64,000 nucleotides of DNA from RBG-16-57-11 sp964503145 (GCA_964503145.1 CAZCYV010000002.1:579592-643591); one strand, 5' to 3'. Counted from the stretch's first letter, positions 41,667 to 50,857 are shown. Program-made: numbers and translations. Notes: generated by a model from the letters alone, not told the origin.

Positions 41667-42557
41667 ATGTCTCAACGTAAAAATATTGTCGTGTTCCTGC
41701 TGATTGCTTTTTCTGTCGCCTGGGTGCTTTTTGTGTTGCCTATGGCCTTTGGGCCGAAGGGATCCGTCACCCGACAATACGCCACCCTGGTTTGCTGGGC
41801 AGCGGCGATGTGGGCGCCGGGTCTGGCAGCTATCCTGACCACCTGGCTGGTCGATCAGGCGCCAATGGGCAAACTAAACCTGGGGCGCATGGGCGATAAG
41901 TGGAGCTACCTTTTTGCCTGGCTCACGCCGCCCATGCTGGTGGCAGCGGCGGGCTTCTTGACCGCAGCGTTTGGCGTCGGCCAGCCCGATCTGCAATTCA
42001 CCGCAATCCGAGAGGCCATGGCGCAGGCGCCCGGCCCGGCTATGCCGCCAATGTTGATCCTAAGCCTTCAAATCGTGATTGCCCTGACCGTTGCTCCGCT
42101 GTTCAATACCCTGTTTGCGCTGGGAGAAGAACTGGGTTGGCGCGGCTACCTGTTGCCGAAGCTCATGCCTTTGGGAAACGGCCGCGCGATCTTGCTAAGT
42201 GGGGTCATCTGGGGCGTCTGGCACTGGCCAGCGATTCTCCAGGGTCACAATTACCCCGGCCAGCCCATTCTGGGGATGTTCCTGATGGTTGGATTCTGCG
42301 TGCTGTTTGGCGCGATCATGAGCTGGTTGTATCTGCGCACGCGCAGCCCCTGGGCGCCGGCGCTGGGGCATGGCACACTCAACGCAGTGGCGGGTTTTCC
42401 GCTGGTGTTCATGCCTCAGGTCAACATGGCCCTGGGGGGCACGCTCACCAGCCTGATCGGCTGGATTCCCATGTTACTCTTTGTCGGCTGGTTGATCTGG
42501 AAGCAGAATTTGCTTACAGCCACGCCCGAGGTGCCCGAGCAGGCCCTGGCGACATAA
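41667..42557 (+). CDS. CPBP family intramembrane glutamic protease
   Basis: This 296-residue, roughly eight-span membrane protein carries the CPBP/CAAX protease motifs: EExxxR as LGEELGWRGYLLPKL, the second motif as WGVWHWPAILQGH and the third as ALGHGTLNAVAG. Family members process prenylated or membrane proteins or give bacteriocin immunity; the bacterial substrate here is unknown. The ATG at 41667 lies 17 bases past the band-7 fragment stop. A strong terminator follows. Confidence 0.9.
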   Translation: MSQRKNIVVFLLIAFSVAWVLFVLPMAFGPKGSVTRQYATLVCWAAAMWAPGLAAILTTWLVDQAPMGKLNLGRMGDKWSYLFAWLTPPMLVAAAGFLTAAFGVGQPDLQFTAIREAMAQAPGPAMPPMLILSLQIVIALTVAPLFNTLFALGEELGWRGYLLPKLMPLGNGRAILLSGVIWGVWHWPAILQGHNYPGQPILGMFLMVGFCVLFGAIMSWLYLRTRSPWAPALGHGTLNAVAGFPLVFMPQVNMALGGTLTSLIGWIPMLLFVGWLIWKQNLLTATPEVPEQALAT

Positions 42558-42571
42558 GAGCGCCAATCGAT

Positions 42572-42610
42572 GAGCGCCGGCCGGATCTTTCGGTCGGCGC
42601 TCTTTTGTTT
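42572..42610 (+). terminator. Rho-independent terminator after the CPBP gene
   Basis: A 12-bp stem GAGCGCCGGCCG (42572-42583) with CGGTCGGCGCTC (42591-42602), one G-U pair and a 7-base loop, is followed by TTTTGTTT. It ends the plus-strand GntR-CPBP unit just before the convergent DUF11 gene. Confidence 0.9.
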
Positions 42611-42628
42611 AACTGGCCAATGCGCAAA

Positions 42629-45600
42629 TCAGCGGCGGACGAATGGCAGGTACACTGCCGTGTTCCAGGTCGTCAAGGTCACCGGCGCGGTGTTGATCGG
42701 TCCTGGGATGGAGCCAGATGGGCTGGAGCCGATCACCTGGTTGGTGTAGCGCCCCACCGGCGCCCAATAGGCCACCAGGGCGTCGAAAGCGATGCGCGCC
42801 GTGCAGCCCGCAGCGCCGCAGTTGGCGCGCAGCGTAGGGATGTTCCAGACCGGCTGGCTGGCGTTCGGCCCCAATGCGATCGGCGTCGGGTAACCGGGGC
42901 GAGAGCGATAGTAGCGAAACCCCATTGGCAGGGTATCCGTGATCAAGATGTTGTTGTACTGGGTATCGCTCTGGTTCACCAGAGTGATCGTATAGGGGAC
43001 CACCATGCCCGGAAAATACACACCTGGGGCGGCATCTTTTTTGAGGTCGAAGAGCGGCAACACCTCCACGGCGTTGGTGTGAGTACCTGTGACGATAACT
43101 GTCTCGGGCGAGACAGCCCAGATCTTGTTGTAGTAGCTGCCGTACAATGGAGCAGACTGCAGGCGTATAGTCCAGCGTGTCACGCCTGCAGGGATGAGCA
43201 CATCGCTCCAGACGACCTTGCCCGCCTGCACCAACGTTGGGGATGGCCCGGAAACCATGGCGTAATACGTGAATCCGGCGGGCAAAGTATCTGTAACGGC
43301 AGTCAGGCGAAATGGATATTGATCGTGGTTGTCGATTGTGATCACAAAATCCACCAGCGTCATCGGTGGAATACGCTGCTGGGAGGGCGTTTTCGTCAAC
43401 ACAACGACGTAGTCATCCACCACCACCCGCCCGCTGGTCAAACCTGAACCCAACCTGCCGAAACACACCCCATTTGCCGTGGCGCTGAAAGTGGGCGTCT
43501 TGGTGCCCAAACTGATCGAAAGCGACACCCGAACCCGAAAGACCATGCGAACCTCTGCGCCGGGGTTGATGTTAACCCCCTGCCAGGTCAATTGCTGCCC
43601 ATTGACCGCTGGCGCCTGACCTTGAAGGGTGTTCAGGTAAGTAAAGCCTGTCGGCAGAGTCAGGTTGATCGTGCTATTAATCGCCGGCGCGTTCGAGACA
43701 TTGCGCAACACCAGCGTATAAGTGAATGTGTCGCCCGGTTGCACTACCTGCCGATATGGGGTCAGCTCTACCTGGATGTTAGGCTGGACGGTCACAGGCG
43801 CCAGGTTGGCATCATTCACCAAGATCAGATCCATTGGCGAGGTAAAATGCACCTGAATGGCCCCGCTGGCATTCGGATAAGCTCGCGGAAGCACTGAGCA
43901 GTTGACATCGTTGATCGAAGCGTTGAAAGAACCCGTCCAGGTGCCGCCAGGGGGGAGGTTTACCGGCGGATTGAAGTTCAATGCGGCGACGTTGCCCCAA
44001 CTGCCACCCACCTGATAGAAACCATCGGGCAGATCGTCCAGGATCTGGTCAAAAGACCAGGATACATCGCTGCGGTTCGACAGGCTAAGGTTATAAGTCA
44101 GATTGCTGCCCAGGTAGGCCGTGGCCGGCTCCACAGTTTTGTTGATGATGAGCGGAGGATCCACCCGCACCGGCGCCTCGCGCGTGGCGCAAGGGATATA
44201 GACATCCGGCGAATAGGCGCAAACCCGATTATAGTAAGTCTCCAGCCACACGCCGTCCACTTCAGCAACGAAGCTCACGGTGTAGTTTGCTCCGCCGGCC
44301 ACCTGCAAGGCGCTCCAGACAACCGGATTAAAGCGGTATCCCTGAAGCGGCTGAGGGCCCACATCCATGTGCAAATAGTGGAAATTGGCCGGCAGCGTGT
44401 CTGTCAGACGGATGTTGCTGACGACAAATGGACCGCGGTTTTCGAGGGTCAGCCCATAAGTCACCGGATCGCCGTTCATGGCGTGGGTGGGATTGACCAC
44501 TTTGTTGAGCACCAGCGCGGCATCTACTCGCACAACAGCCAGGTTGTCCTCCGGGCAAAAGTATGTGGCAGGATGCGCAGCGGTCAACTGATTGGTGTAG
44601 GTCGTGTTGGTGCGATTATCCGGGATATACGTATTCCTGGGGATCTGGACGACGAAGGAGCGGGTGACACTGCCCCAGCCGGGCAAATCCACCACCCAGA
44701 CCAGCGTCCGTCCCCCATTCACGACCACTGGAGCAGGGCTGCCGGCCGCCGGACGTAAGTATGTAAAAGGGTCTGGGATGCCAGGCAATGTATCGGTCAC
44801 CACCACGCCGTAAAGTGGGTCGGGAAGCGGGTTGTGCACAGTGATCGTGTAGGTGACCTCTTCGGTAGGGTAAACCGCCACCGTGCCGCCGTTACGATCC
44901 ACGGCGGTCTTCAGGAGCACGGGATCGATTCCAGTGACGACGTTGCGCGTCCCGAGAATCTCTTGCAAAGTTTCCGCGCACCGAACGCGATAGCTCAGCC
45001 GGCTATTCATGATGCTGCGATTCGAGTCGATTCGGTCGGTGACCCGCACAGTGAACTGTACCGCCAGGCTGCCGCTCGGCTGCAACGGGCCAGGGATATT
45101 CCAGCTCACAGAGCTGCTTTGCGAATTGTAAACACCTGCATCGCTGGCGGAGACAAACGTCGTGTTAGCAGGGATCACATCACTGATGACCAGGTTGGTG
45201 GCAGCAATCGCATCGGCGCGTTGATTGTTGACGATGGTCAACGTATAGGTTAGTAGGTGTCCAGGCAAAATTGTATTCGGCGCTGTTTTGGAGATGGATA
45301 ACAACGGCCCAACCACCATGGCTACGGCGTCGTCCGAATTGCCGCTAACTGGCTGAGTTTGCGACGAAATCTCGACAGCGTTGCCCAGCAAGATGATCGC
45401 CGTTTCAATGCTCGGCTCTGTGGTGGTCAAGGCGCGGGTATTGAAGACGATCTCACCAGTCGCATAGGCTGCCAGTGTGGGCAGCTCCCAGCGCAACGTA
45501 TAACCTGCGGTCTCAGAACCGGAATAGGTGTACTGCGTTGGGGGAATCTCCGGCGCGGAACGATATTGCCCGTCGAAGATCTGACCGCGACCGATGGTAT

Positions 45601-45877
45601 CTTCGATCAGTACATTCGACACCGGCGTCGGCAAGGTATTCGTGTAACGCAAGGTGAAAGTCAGCACGTCCCCAGGGCGGACCGTTTCGTCGCTGACATC
45701 GGTGCGAATCTGGAGGTCTGTAGCCAGCGCAACCTCCGGCGCTTCAGGGGTCGGGTCTGTTTCCAAGCGGCCGGGCGCAGCCGTGGCATTTGCCACCTGC
45801 ATAAATGCGTACACCAGCGCAATCGCCATAAAGGCAACGCATATTATCAGGATCATTTTGTGAAATTTTTTGATCAT
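42629..45877 (-). CDS. Secreted DUF11-repeat surface protein
   Basis: A 1082-residue protein from the ATG at 45877 (preceded by GGGGAGCAAGG), with an N-terminal hydrophobic signal or anchor (MILIICVAFMAIALVYAFM). The rest is about eight DUF11/IgG-like repeats, each opening with a KT/KxVxP motif and ending in DTLPxGF (for example VTYTITVHNPLPDPLYGVVV then TDTLPG). The extreme C-terminus is NTAVYLPFVRR, similar to the MLPLVFR end of the other giant protein. It probably forms long stalk-like structures on the surface. Confidence 0.88.
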   Translation of the reverse strand: MIKKFHKMILIICVAFMAIALVYAFMQVANATAAPGRLETDPTPEAPEVALATDLQIRTDVSDETVRPGDVLTFTLRYTNTLPTPVSNVLIEDTIGRGQIFDGQYRSAPEIPPTQYTYSGSETAGYTLRWELPTLAAYATGEIVFNTRALTTTEPSIETAIILLGNAVEISSQTQPVSGNSDDAVAMVVGPLLSISKTAPNTILPGHLLTYTLTIVNNQRADAIAATNLVISDVIPANTTFVSASDAGVYNSQSSSVSWNIPGPLQPSGSLAVQFTVRVTDRIDSNRSIMNSRLSYRVRCAETLQEILGTRNVVTGIDPVLLKTAVDRNGGTVAVYPTEEVTYTITVHNPLPDPLYGVVVTDTLPGIPDPFTYLRPAAGSPAPVVVNGGRTLVWVVDLPGWGSVTRSFVVQIPRNTYIPDNRTNTTYTNQLTAAHPATYFCPEDNLAVVRVDAALVLNKVVNPTHAMNGDPVTYGLTLENRGPFVVSNIRLTDTLPANFHYLHMDVGPQPLQGYRFNPVVWSALQVAGGANYTVSFVAEVDGVWLETYYNRVCAYSPDVYIPCATREAPVRVDPPLIINKTVEPATAYLGSNLTYNLSLSNRSDVSWSFDQILDDLPDGFYQVGGSWGNVAALNFNPPVNLPPGGTWTGSFNASINDVNCSVLPRAYPNASGAIQVHFTSPMDLILVNDANLAPVTVQPNIQVELTPYRQVVQPGDTFTYTLVLRNVSNAPAINSTINLTLPTGFTYLNTLQGQAPAVNGQQLTWQGVNINPGAEVRMVFRVRVSLSISLGTKTPTFSATANGVCFGRLGSGLTSGRVVVDDYVVVLTKTPSQQRIPPMTLVDFVITIDNHDQYPFRLTAVTDTLPAGFTYYAMVSGPSPTLVQAGKVVWSDVLIPAGVTRWTIRLQSAPLYGSYYNKIWAVSPETVIVTGTHTNAVEVLPLFDLKKDAAPGVYFPGMVVPYTITLVNQSDTQYNNILITDTLPMGFRYYRSRPGYPTPIALGPNASQPVWNIPTLRANCGAAGCTARIAFDALVAYWAPVGRYTNQVIGSSPSGSIPGPINTAPVTLTTWNTAVYLPFVRR

Positions 45878-46058
45878 AGAACCTTGCTCCCCACAAACTG
45901 ACAACTATGAGTGCATTTTCCGTCTACCGGATAGCGATGCAAAGGCTTTTCTGTGAGTATACAGGTAACTCCCCCGCAAATCAATAGACAGATCGATGAA
46001 AATGCTCGGATTCACCCGCCTGTAGCGCCTACAAAACTGCAAGCTCAAAACTCAAAGG

Positions 46059-46074
46059 GGTTTCACGTGAAACA
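46059..46074. other. parS-like ParB binding site
   Basis: GTTTCACGTGAAAC is a perfect 14-bp palindrome at 46060-46073. With flanks, GGTTTCACGTGAAACA matches the widely conserved bacterial parS consensus (TGTTTCACGTGAAACA) at 15 of 16 positions. It is intergenic, nine bases past the stop of the nucleotidyltransferase-like gene. The remaining 45878-46082 gap shows nothing else clear. parS sites cluster around chromosome origins in most bacteria. Confidence 0.88.
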
Positions 46075-46082
46075 TCGCGGGC

Positions 46083-47093
46083 TCAGACCTCCCAGACGCC
46101 GCTGGCTCGCGCCCAGCCTTCCAGGGTTTCTTCGACGCCGTCCAGGTAAGCATCCAGCGCCTGAATGCGCTCTGCAAAGGCCGGTCCCACCAGATCGAGC
46201 TGGTCGCACGCTTGATGCCACGCCCGTCGCTCACGAGATTCCGCAGGGAACAACCCAGCAACCCACGTCCAGGTGCGTAACAGCGGCCAGAGGAAGGCTT
46301 CGGGCTGCGGCCCATCTCTGAGCGCAACGAACGCGCTGGCGTAATACTCCATCCGTGAGGGGTGAAGCCGAGTTGGCGCCTGTCCAACGGGTATTGCCTG
46401 ATACGCAGCCCGCCATTGCGGCAGCCACTCGTCCAACGCGCCTTCCGACAGGTTTGGCGCCCCAAGCAGCCCCAAGAGTCCTGCATGCAGGCCCGGCCTC
46501 CCCGCCATTTCGGCCCTTTCGGGAAACTGGCGCAGGAAGCGCCTGTCGGTCAACGGCGGTCCGCTGAGGCTGGCGATGGCGTTGGCGGCATACCCCAAAG
46601 CCTGCAGGTAAGCCTGCAAATCCTCTGGCTGCGGCCGCAAGGGCGGTGAGCGGTAGCGCAGCCAGGTCTGGCGCGCCTGATCTAAAAGCTGGCTGGCGCG
46701 CTTATAGATGTGGTCGGAGCGATCGAATTGCCCTCGCACACTGGCCTGAATGAAATCCATGTAATGCTGCGGATCGTAAAGAATGCGGCACGAGTTGAGC
46801 GTCGGCCCCAGCCAGGGATGTTCACGCAAGCTGCGCGTATCCCGGTACGCCCTTTGATCATAATGCGCGATATCCAGGTGAACTTCATCTGTCAGATGCA
46901 CGACCTCGCGGGGCGTCGTGATCGGCTCGGTGTAGATATACATGAGGTCGATATCCCCCGTGCCGCCCAGTAAGTAATCTTCTTCAAGCAAAGAACCACA
47001 CAGACAGGCAGCCAGCAAGCTACGCGAAGCGCGCGACTGGCGCGCCACCGCATCGCGGGCGACCTTGAGCATCATATCCCTGGTGATTCGCAT
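46083..47093 (-). CDS. Nucleotidyltransferase-fold protein of unknown function
   Basis: The N-terminal segment of these 336 residues (LLAACLCGSLLEEDYLLGGT then GDIDLMYIYTEP) has the GS...DxD arrangement of the pol-beta nucleotidyltransferase fold, and a further acidic VHLDIAHYD that could complete the metal site. The remaining 240 residues are helical and unrecognised. Minimal nucleotidyltransferases serve many roles (antibiotic modification, RNA tailing, toxin systems). No HEPN partner is adjacent, so I give no specific role. Confidence 0.65.
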   Translation of the reverse strand: MRITRDMMLKVARDAVARQSRASRSLLAACLCGSLLEEDYLLGGTGDIDLMYIYTEPITTPREVVHLTDEVHLDIAHYDQRAYRDTRSLREHPWLGPTLNSCRILYDPQHYMDFIQASVRGQFDRSDHIYKRASQLLDQARQTWLRYRSPPLRPQPEDLQAYLQALGYAANAIASLSGPPLTDRRFLRQFPERAEMAGRPGLHAGLLGLLGAPNLSEGALDEWLPQWRAAYQAIPVGQAPTRLHPSRMEYYASAFVALRDGPQPEAFLWPLLRTWTWVAGLFPAESRERRAWHQACDQLDLVGPAFAERIQALDAYLDGVEETLEGWARASGVWEV

Positions 47094-47170
47094 CTTGTAT
47101 CTGCTCTCCCAGCCCTCATTGATCCTTGCAATAGACGCAAATGTGAGCCCATTGTTCCCCTGCTAACAAG

Positions 47171-47818
47171 TTACCGAGGTAAATTCAGCGGCAGTTCCGG
47201 CTGGTATGGCGGCATCTTCAGCACCTGGCGGATGCGGTTTTCTACCCAATCCAGGTCTTCCTTGCGATGGACGTAATCCAGTTGATCGGTATCGATCGCC
47301 AGCACGGGCGACCGCCGCCCTTGGTGATCGGCGAAGAAAGCCTCGTAGGCCCGGTTCAACTCATCGATGTAGGCGCGGTCCATGTTCCGCTCGTATGGGC
47401 GGTCGCGCAGAGCAATCCGCTGCATCAAAACGTCCGTATCGGCGCGCAGGTACACGACCAAATCGGGAACGACGATCTTTTCAGCCAGCGCTTCATGAAC
47501 GCGATAATACATCTCCAGTTCATCACCCTTCAAGTTGATTTGGGCAAACAACGCATCTTTTTCGAAGGTGTAATCAGCGATCAAATTCTCATACTGCCCC
47601 ATCAACTCGGCGACGGTGCGCCGTTGTTGGTGATAGCGGCTAAGCAAGAAGAAGATTTGCGTTTGGAAAGCATAACGCTGTCGATCGGCGTAAAAATCCG
47701 AAAGGAACGGGTTTTCTTCGAACACCTCCAGCATCAACCCGGCCCGGAAGGCAGGCTGCAGCAATCGCGCCAGAGTCGTCTTTCCAACTCCGATGACACC
47801 CTCAATGGCAATATACAT
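47171..47818 (-). CDS. Deoxynucleoside kinase
   Basis: This 215-residue dNK/dCK-dGK family kinase for nucleoside salvage has P-loop YIAIEGVIGVGKTTLARLL, then EVFEENPFLSDFYADRQRYAFQTQIFFLLSRYHQ, the DLVVYLRADTDVLMQRIALRDRPYERNMD LID/substrate region and an ending typical of bacterial dNKs. The ATG at 47818 follows AGAGAGGAAT; the frame upstream to 47944 is unlikely to be coding. Its substrate (dA, dG or dC) cannot be decided. Confidence 0.92.
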   Translation of the reverse strand: MYIAIEGVIGVGKTTLARLLQPAFRAGLMLEVFEENPFLSDFYADRQRYAFQTQIFFLLSRYHQQRRTVAELMGQYENLIADYTFEKDALFAQINLKGDELEMYYRVHEALAEKIVVPDLVVYLRADTDVLMQRIALRDRPYERNMDRAYIDELNRAYEAFFADHQGRRSPVLAIDTDQLDYVHRKEDLDWVENRIRQVLKMPPYQPELPLNLPR

Positions 47819-47974
47819 ATTCCTCTCTCGTGCTATCGCTTTGTTCCGTTTTGTGAAAATAATCGCGATTTTAGCTGTGTTTTTCGATAGTTCGCCACAA
47901 GGATACCAGCGATTTGCCGAGAATGCAACGGTTTTGAACGCCAAAACTGATCCCTAAAAATTTTCCCACCGACC

Positions 47975-48003
47975 TTGACTCAAAGGGCATTCGGGTCTAT
48001 AAT
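47975..48003 (+). promoter_or_regulatory. Promoter of the FtsK-like gene pair
   Basis: TTGACT (47975-47980), 17-base spacer, perfect TATAAT (47998-48003). The start codon is 41 bases downstream. The upstream 47819-47974 gap holds only AT-rich sequence in front of the kinase gene. Confidence 0.82.
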
Positions 48004-48043
48004 TAGAATATATGTTCTACAATTTGAAACAGGCAGGTGCCCA

Positions 48044-48985
48044 ATGACGACGTTTAACGACTATCTGAATGCTGGACTGCGCGCCTTTGAGCAATGGCGG
48101 CCGCGTTTGGAAGAGCGCCTGACTCGAAAAGGTCCCCCACCCCACGGCATCGGCGCTTCCCAGGGAGACCTTGAGGGGCAGCCTTCGAATGGCGCAGAAG
48201 CCATACTGAACCCTTCATCGCGCGTCCATGCCGAACCGATTAATTTGCCAATGTCTGTGGATCAAGTGTTGTCCAAAAGTGGAAAACTGCCTTTGAATTC
48301 GTTGGTGCTGGGTATCTGCGACGATGGGCTGCCTTTTCTTCTAGACCTTACCAACCCTGCCCCAGGGGCATTACTGGTGTGCGGCGACGCCGGGACAGGA
48401 AAGACCAAGCTGGTAAATTCCATTCTGGACTCGGCATCTCGATTGAACACCCCTGCCCAATTGGAATTGAGCATCATTGCAGTGAATATCGACGAGTACA
48501 TGCACCTGTCACACTTCGAACACTGCCAGGAGATCTTCAACGCTGATGAAGCCGTGACGGGTGAACTGATCGGCGAACTGGTGGACATTGCCGAACAGCG
48601 GCGCCGCCAACACCCCGAAAATCCGGCAATTTTGCTGGTCATCGACGACCTGGCCGAGTGCCTGGAGCATCTCGACCAGGAAGCCTTTAGCAAGTTGTAT
48701 TGGCTCATTCGCCATGGGCCACGCTCACGAGTGTGGACCATCGCTACCCTCCCGGCAGAGCGAGCCCGCCAGATCGAACCGCGCTTTTTGTCCGCCTTTC
48801 GCACCCGCCTATGCGGTCGGATGGCTGATTCCAGGCTGGCGGCGACGCTTTCCGGAGACGCGAATTTCCAGACGCGCAGGCTCGAAGAAGGGCAGTTCTA
48901 CATCCCTTACGGCGGCGAATGGTTACGCCTGTGGGCTTGCGTGGCCGAAGAAGATCGACAAATGGAAGATGGAGGTGCAGAATGA
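48044..48985 (+). CDS. FtsK/HerA-like P-loop ATPase, short form
   Basis: The 313 residues from the ATG at 48044 have Walker A LLVCGDAGTGKTKLVNSIL, Walker B PAILLVIDDLAECLEHL, and a sensor-like RSRVWTIATLPAERARQIEPRFLSAFRTRLCGR. These match the motor core of FtsK/SpoIIIE-type ATPases, but no membrane part, no gamma domain and no relaxase or secretion gene accompany it. Residues 1-90 are unrecognised. It overlaps the next small gene (ATGA) and the two appear to be a dedicated pair. Role unknown; DNA or protein translocation are both possible. Confidence 0.75.
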   Translation: MTTFNDYLNAGLRAFEQWRPRLEERLTRKGPPPHGIGASQGDLEGQPSNGAEAILNPSSRVHAEPINLPMSVDQVLSKSGKLPLNSLVLGICDDGLPFLLDLTNPAPGALLVCGDAGTGKTKLVNSILDSASRLNTPAQLELSIIAVNIDEYMHLSHFEHCQEIFNADEAVTGELIGELVDIAEQRRRQHPENPAILLVIDDLAECLEHLDQEAFSKLYWLIRHGPRSRVWTIATLPAERARQIEPRFLSAFRTRLCGRMADSRLAATLSGDANFQTRRLEEGQFYIPYGGEWLRLWACVAEEDRQMEDGGAE

Positions 48986-49278
48986 ATCTGGGAATGCTAT
49001 GGTTCGATAACGACCCCAAAACCCCGCTGGAGGTCAAAGTCGAGCGCGCGGCTGCATACTATCGGCACAAATACGGCAAAACGCCCACCTTGTGTTTTGT
49101 CCACCCCAGCATGTTAGCCGCCAAAGGTAAACTGGCCAGAGAGCCAGAACCAGACGCAGATTCAGAAAGTGAAAGTTATATGGCCGGGACCATCGAGGTG
49201 CGCAAGAATCGCTCTGTATTGCCTAATCATTTCTGGCTAGGGGTGAATAACTCGACAGAGGCGACCGCAGCGCCGTAA
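48982..49278 (+). CDS. Small partner protein of the FtsK-like ATPase
   Basis: These 98 residues start MNLGMLWFDNDPKTPLEVKV and contain AAAYYRHKYGKTPTLCFVHPSML, an acidic patch (REPEPDADSESESYM) and VRKNRSVLPNHFWLGV. I do not recognise it. The ATGA overlap with the ATPase gene implies fixed co-production. Its last 56 bases overlap the 3' end of holA on the other strand, so the end of one of the two may be shorter than drawn. Confidence 0.7.
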   Translation: MNLGMLWFDNDPKTPLEVKVERAAAYYRHKYGKTPTLCFVHPSMLAAKGKLAREPEPDADSESESYMAGTIEVRKNRSVLPNHFWLGVNNSTEATAAP

Positions 49279-50284
49279 ACGAAGTGGCAAACGCTTCGAG
49301 AGCTAATCTATCTGGCATCTGGCTGGTCTTCACTGCTTCATCAAGCTCCAGCAAGTTGAAATAGACCTGTTCCAGTTCGGGCAGGGCGAAGCGCCGCGCC
49401 TGCTCGAACACTTTCCTGGCCACAAAGTGTTGATAGTTTAAAAAGCGTCCGCACTCCCGGTAGAATTCCTCGATCTGCCCCCCTCGATCCATCACCTCAC
49501 GCGCCAGGATCAGCAAGCGAAACTGCCGCACGATCATGCCAAAGAGGCTGTAATAATCCTGATATTCTAACAGGCGCTGCAACATGCCCATAGCGCGCTG
49601 GCCGTCCCGCATACCCAACGCGTCGACCAGGCTGAAGATGTCCCCTTGTCCGGTGTCCGAGGTGATCGCTTCAACGTCGTCGATCTCGATGGTTCGGCGA
49701 TAGCCCACATAGGCCAATAGTTTTTCGACCTCCTGATCTGCCAGGCGTGGATCCTGATCTACCAGAGAGGCCAGCAAGTTGGCCGCCTCGGTGGTGATCC
49801 TGCCGCCGGCTTTCTTCGCCTGATCCTGGATGCGATTGACCATCTCAACCCCTTTGGGGGCGCGGAATGTACGAACAAAGGTCTTTTCTTTATGATCTAA
49901 CGCCCAACGCTCCAGCCAGTGGACTTTGCCCTTTTCGCGATCTTTGTCTGAGGTTAGCAATCGATTTTCGACCAGCACGATTGCAGTAGTCGGAGGGATG
50001 CGGTCGAGATGATCGGTGAAATTCTTCTGGGCCTCCTGTGAATTCAGCTTTGCAGTCGGGTTGGTCAAGATGATCAGGCGACGGGGCGCCAGGAATGGCA
50101 GCGCGTTTGCAATTGACGGGAGCTGGTCAGGGTTGAATGAACTGCCATCCATGCGAAAAGTATTCATCGAGGCAGTCGCCGGGTCGCCGAGTTTTTGCTC
50201 CAACTCGCTGACAAACTTGGCGATGGCAAACTCATCGTCGCCGTTCAGCAGATAAACGATTGGCGGCGTCTCACCCATCCTCAT
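49223..50284 (-). CDS. holA: DNA polymerase III delta subunit
   Basis: This 353-residue clamp-loader delta subunit opens the sliding clamp. The fold markers are IVYLLNGDDEFAIAKFVSELEQKL, the region RRLIILTNPTAKL, AGGRITTEAANLLASLVDQDPRLADQEVEKLLAYV, DIFSLVDALGMRDGQRAMGML and the C-terminal YHxF-type helices. As usual for delta, there is no functional Walker A. The gene starts inside the stop of the DUF6391-like gene (four-base overlap). Confidence 0.9.
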   Translation of the reverse strand: MRMGETPPIVYLLNGDDEFAIAKFVSELEQKLGDPATASMNTFRMDGSSFNPDQLPSIANALPFLAPRRLIILTNPTAKLNSQEAQKNFTDHLDRIPPTTAIVLVENRLLTSDKDREKGKVHWLERWALDHKEKTFVRTFRAPKGVEMVNRIQDQAKKAGGRITTEAANLLASLVDQDPRLADQEVEKLLAYVGYRRTIEIDDVEAITSDTGQGDIFSLVDALGMRDGQRAMGMLQRLLEYQDYYSLFGMIVRQFRLLILAREVMDRGGQIEEFYRECGRFLNYQHFVARKVFEQARRFALPELEQVYFNLLELDEAVKTSQMPDRLALEAFATSFTALRSPLSSYSPLARND

Positions 50285-50811
50285 CCTTCGGTCAGCACAC
50301 GATGGGCCTTGATCTGCCCGCGCAACTGAGGCGTCACACGCAGGATGCGTAATGTCCCTGGAACTCCGCTGGTCGTGATCTGCTTCTGCAGGGTCATGCC
50401 CAAAGGCTGGGCAAAGAACAGCCCTACTATCGCCAGGCTCATTGCCAGGGGCAGGCGATCCAGCTTATCTCGGAAACGCCGCCCGGCCCCAAACATTGTC
50501 AGAGCAGCAGCGCCGCCTGCCAGGACTCCGGCAGTGGCGAAATTGGTGCCGCAAAATGGGTGAAGGGCTAAATGGTTGTCGCCCTTGTTCAACCGCGACA
50601 GCGCTTCTCTGGCAATAGCTTCCAGTTCATCGGTATCGACATCGCCAATGATCCAAAAGCCACGCAAATCCGAATAGCCTGCCCATGGGCGGCCGGGGTA
50701 ACGTTCGGCAAGCAGATGCAAAGTGGCGTGCTCGAGACCATGGTTGCGACGCACGCGAGAGATAGGTGGGTAGTTAAGGAAACCTGATAGAAGCTCGGAA
50801 AGTTGTGACAT
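50281..50811 (-). CDS. DUF6391-like membrane protein
   Basis: The N-terminal soluble part of these 176 residues (ISRVRRNHGLEHATLHLLAERYPGRPWAGYSDLRGFWIIGDVD) carries a His-rich HGLEHATLHLL motif. HPFCGTNFATAGVLAGG then leads to two transmembrane helices. This agrees with DUF6391, a family of unknown function, on pattern recall. It is coupled to holA. A metal-dependent role is suggested only by the conserved His/Glu/Cys residues. Confidence 0.65.
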   Translation of the reverse strand: MSQLSELLSGFLNYPPISRVRRNHGLEHATLHLLAERYPGRPWAGYSDLRGFWIIGDVDTDELEAIAREALSRLNKGDNHLALHPFCGTNFATAGVLAGGAAALTMFGAGRRFRDKLDRLPLAMSLAIVGLFFAQPLGMTLQKQITTSGVPGTLRILRVTPQLRGQIKAHRVLTEG

Positions 50812-50857
50812 TTACGCATCCAGTCAAGAGTGTCTGGCTGATTCTACCCCAGAATCG

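Noticed and set aside
42629..45877. LPxTG sortase signal on the DUF11 protein
   Set aside because: The LP occurs at the extreme end without the following hydrophobic helix and basic tail that sortase needs.
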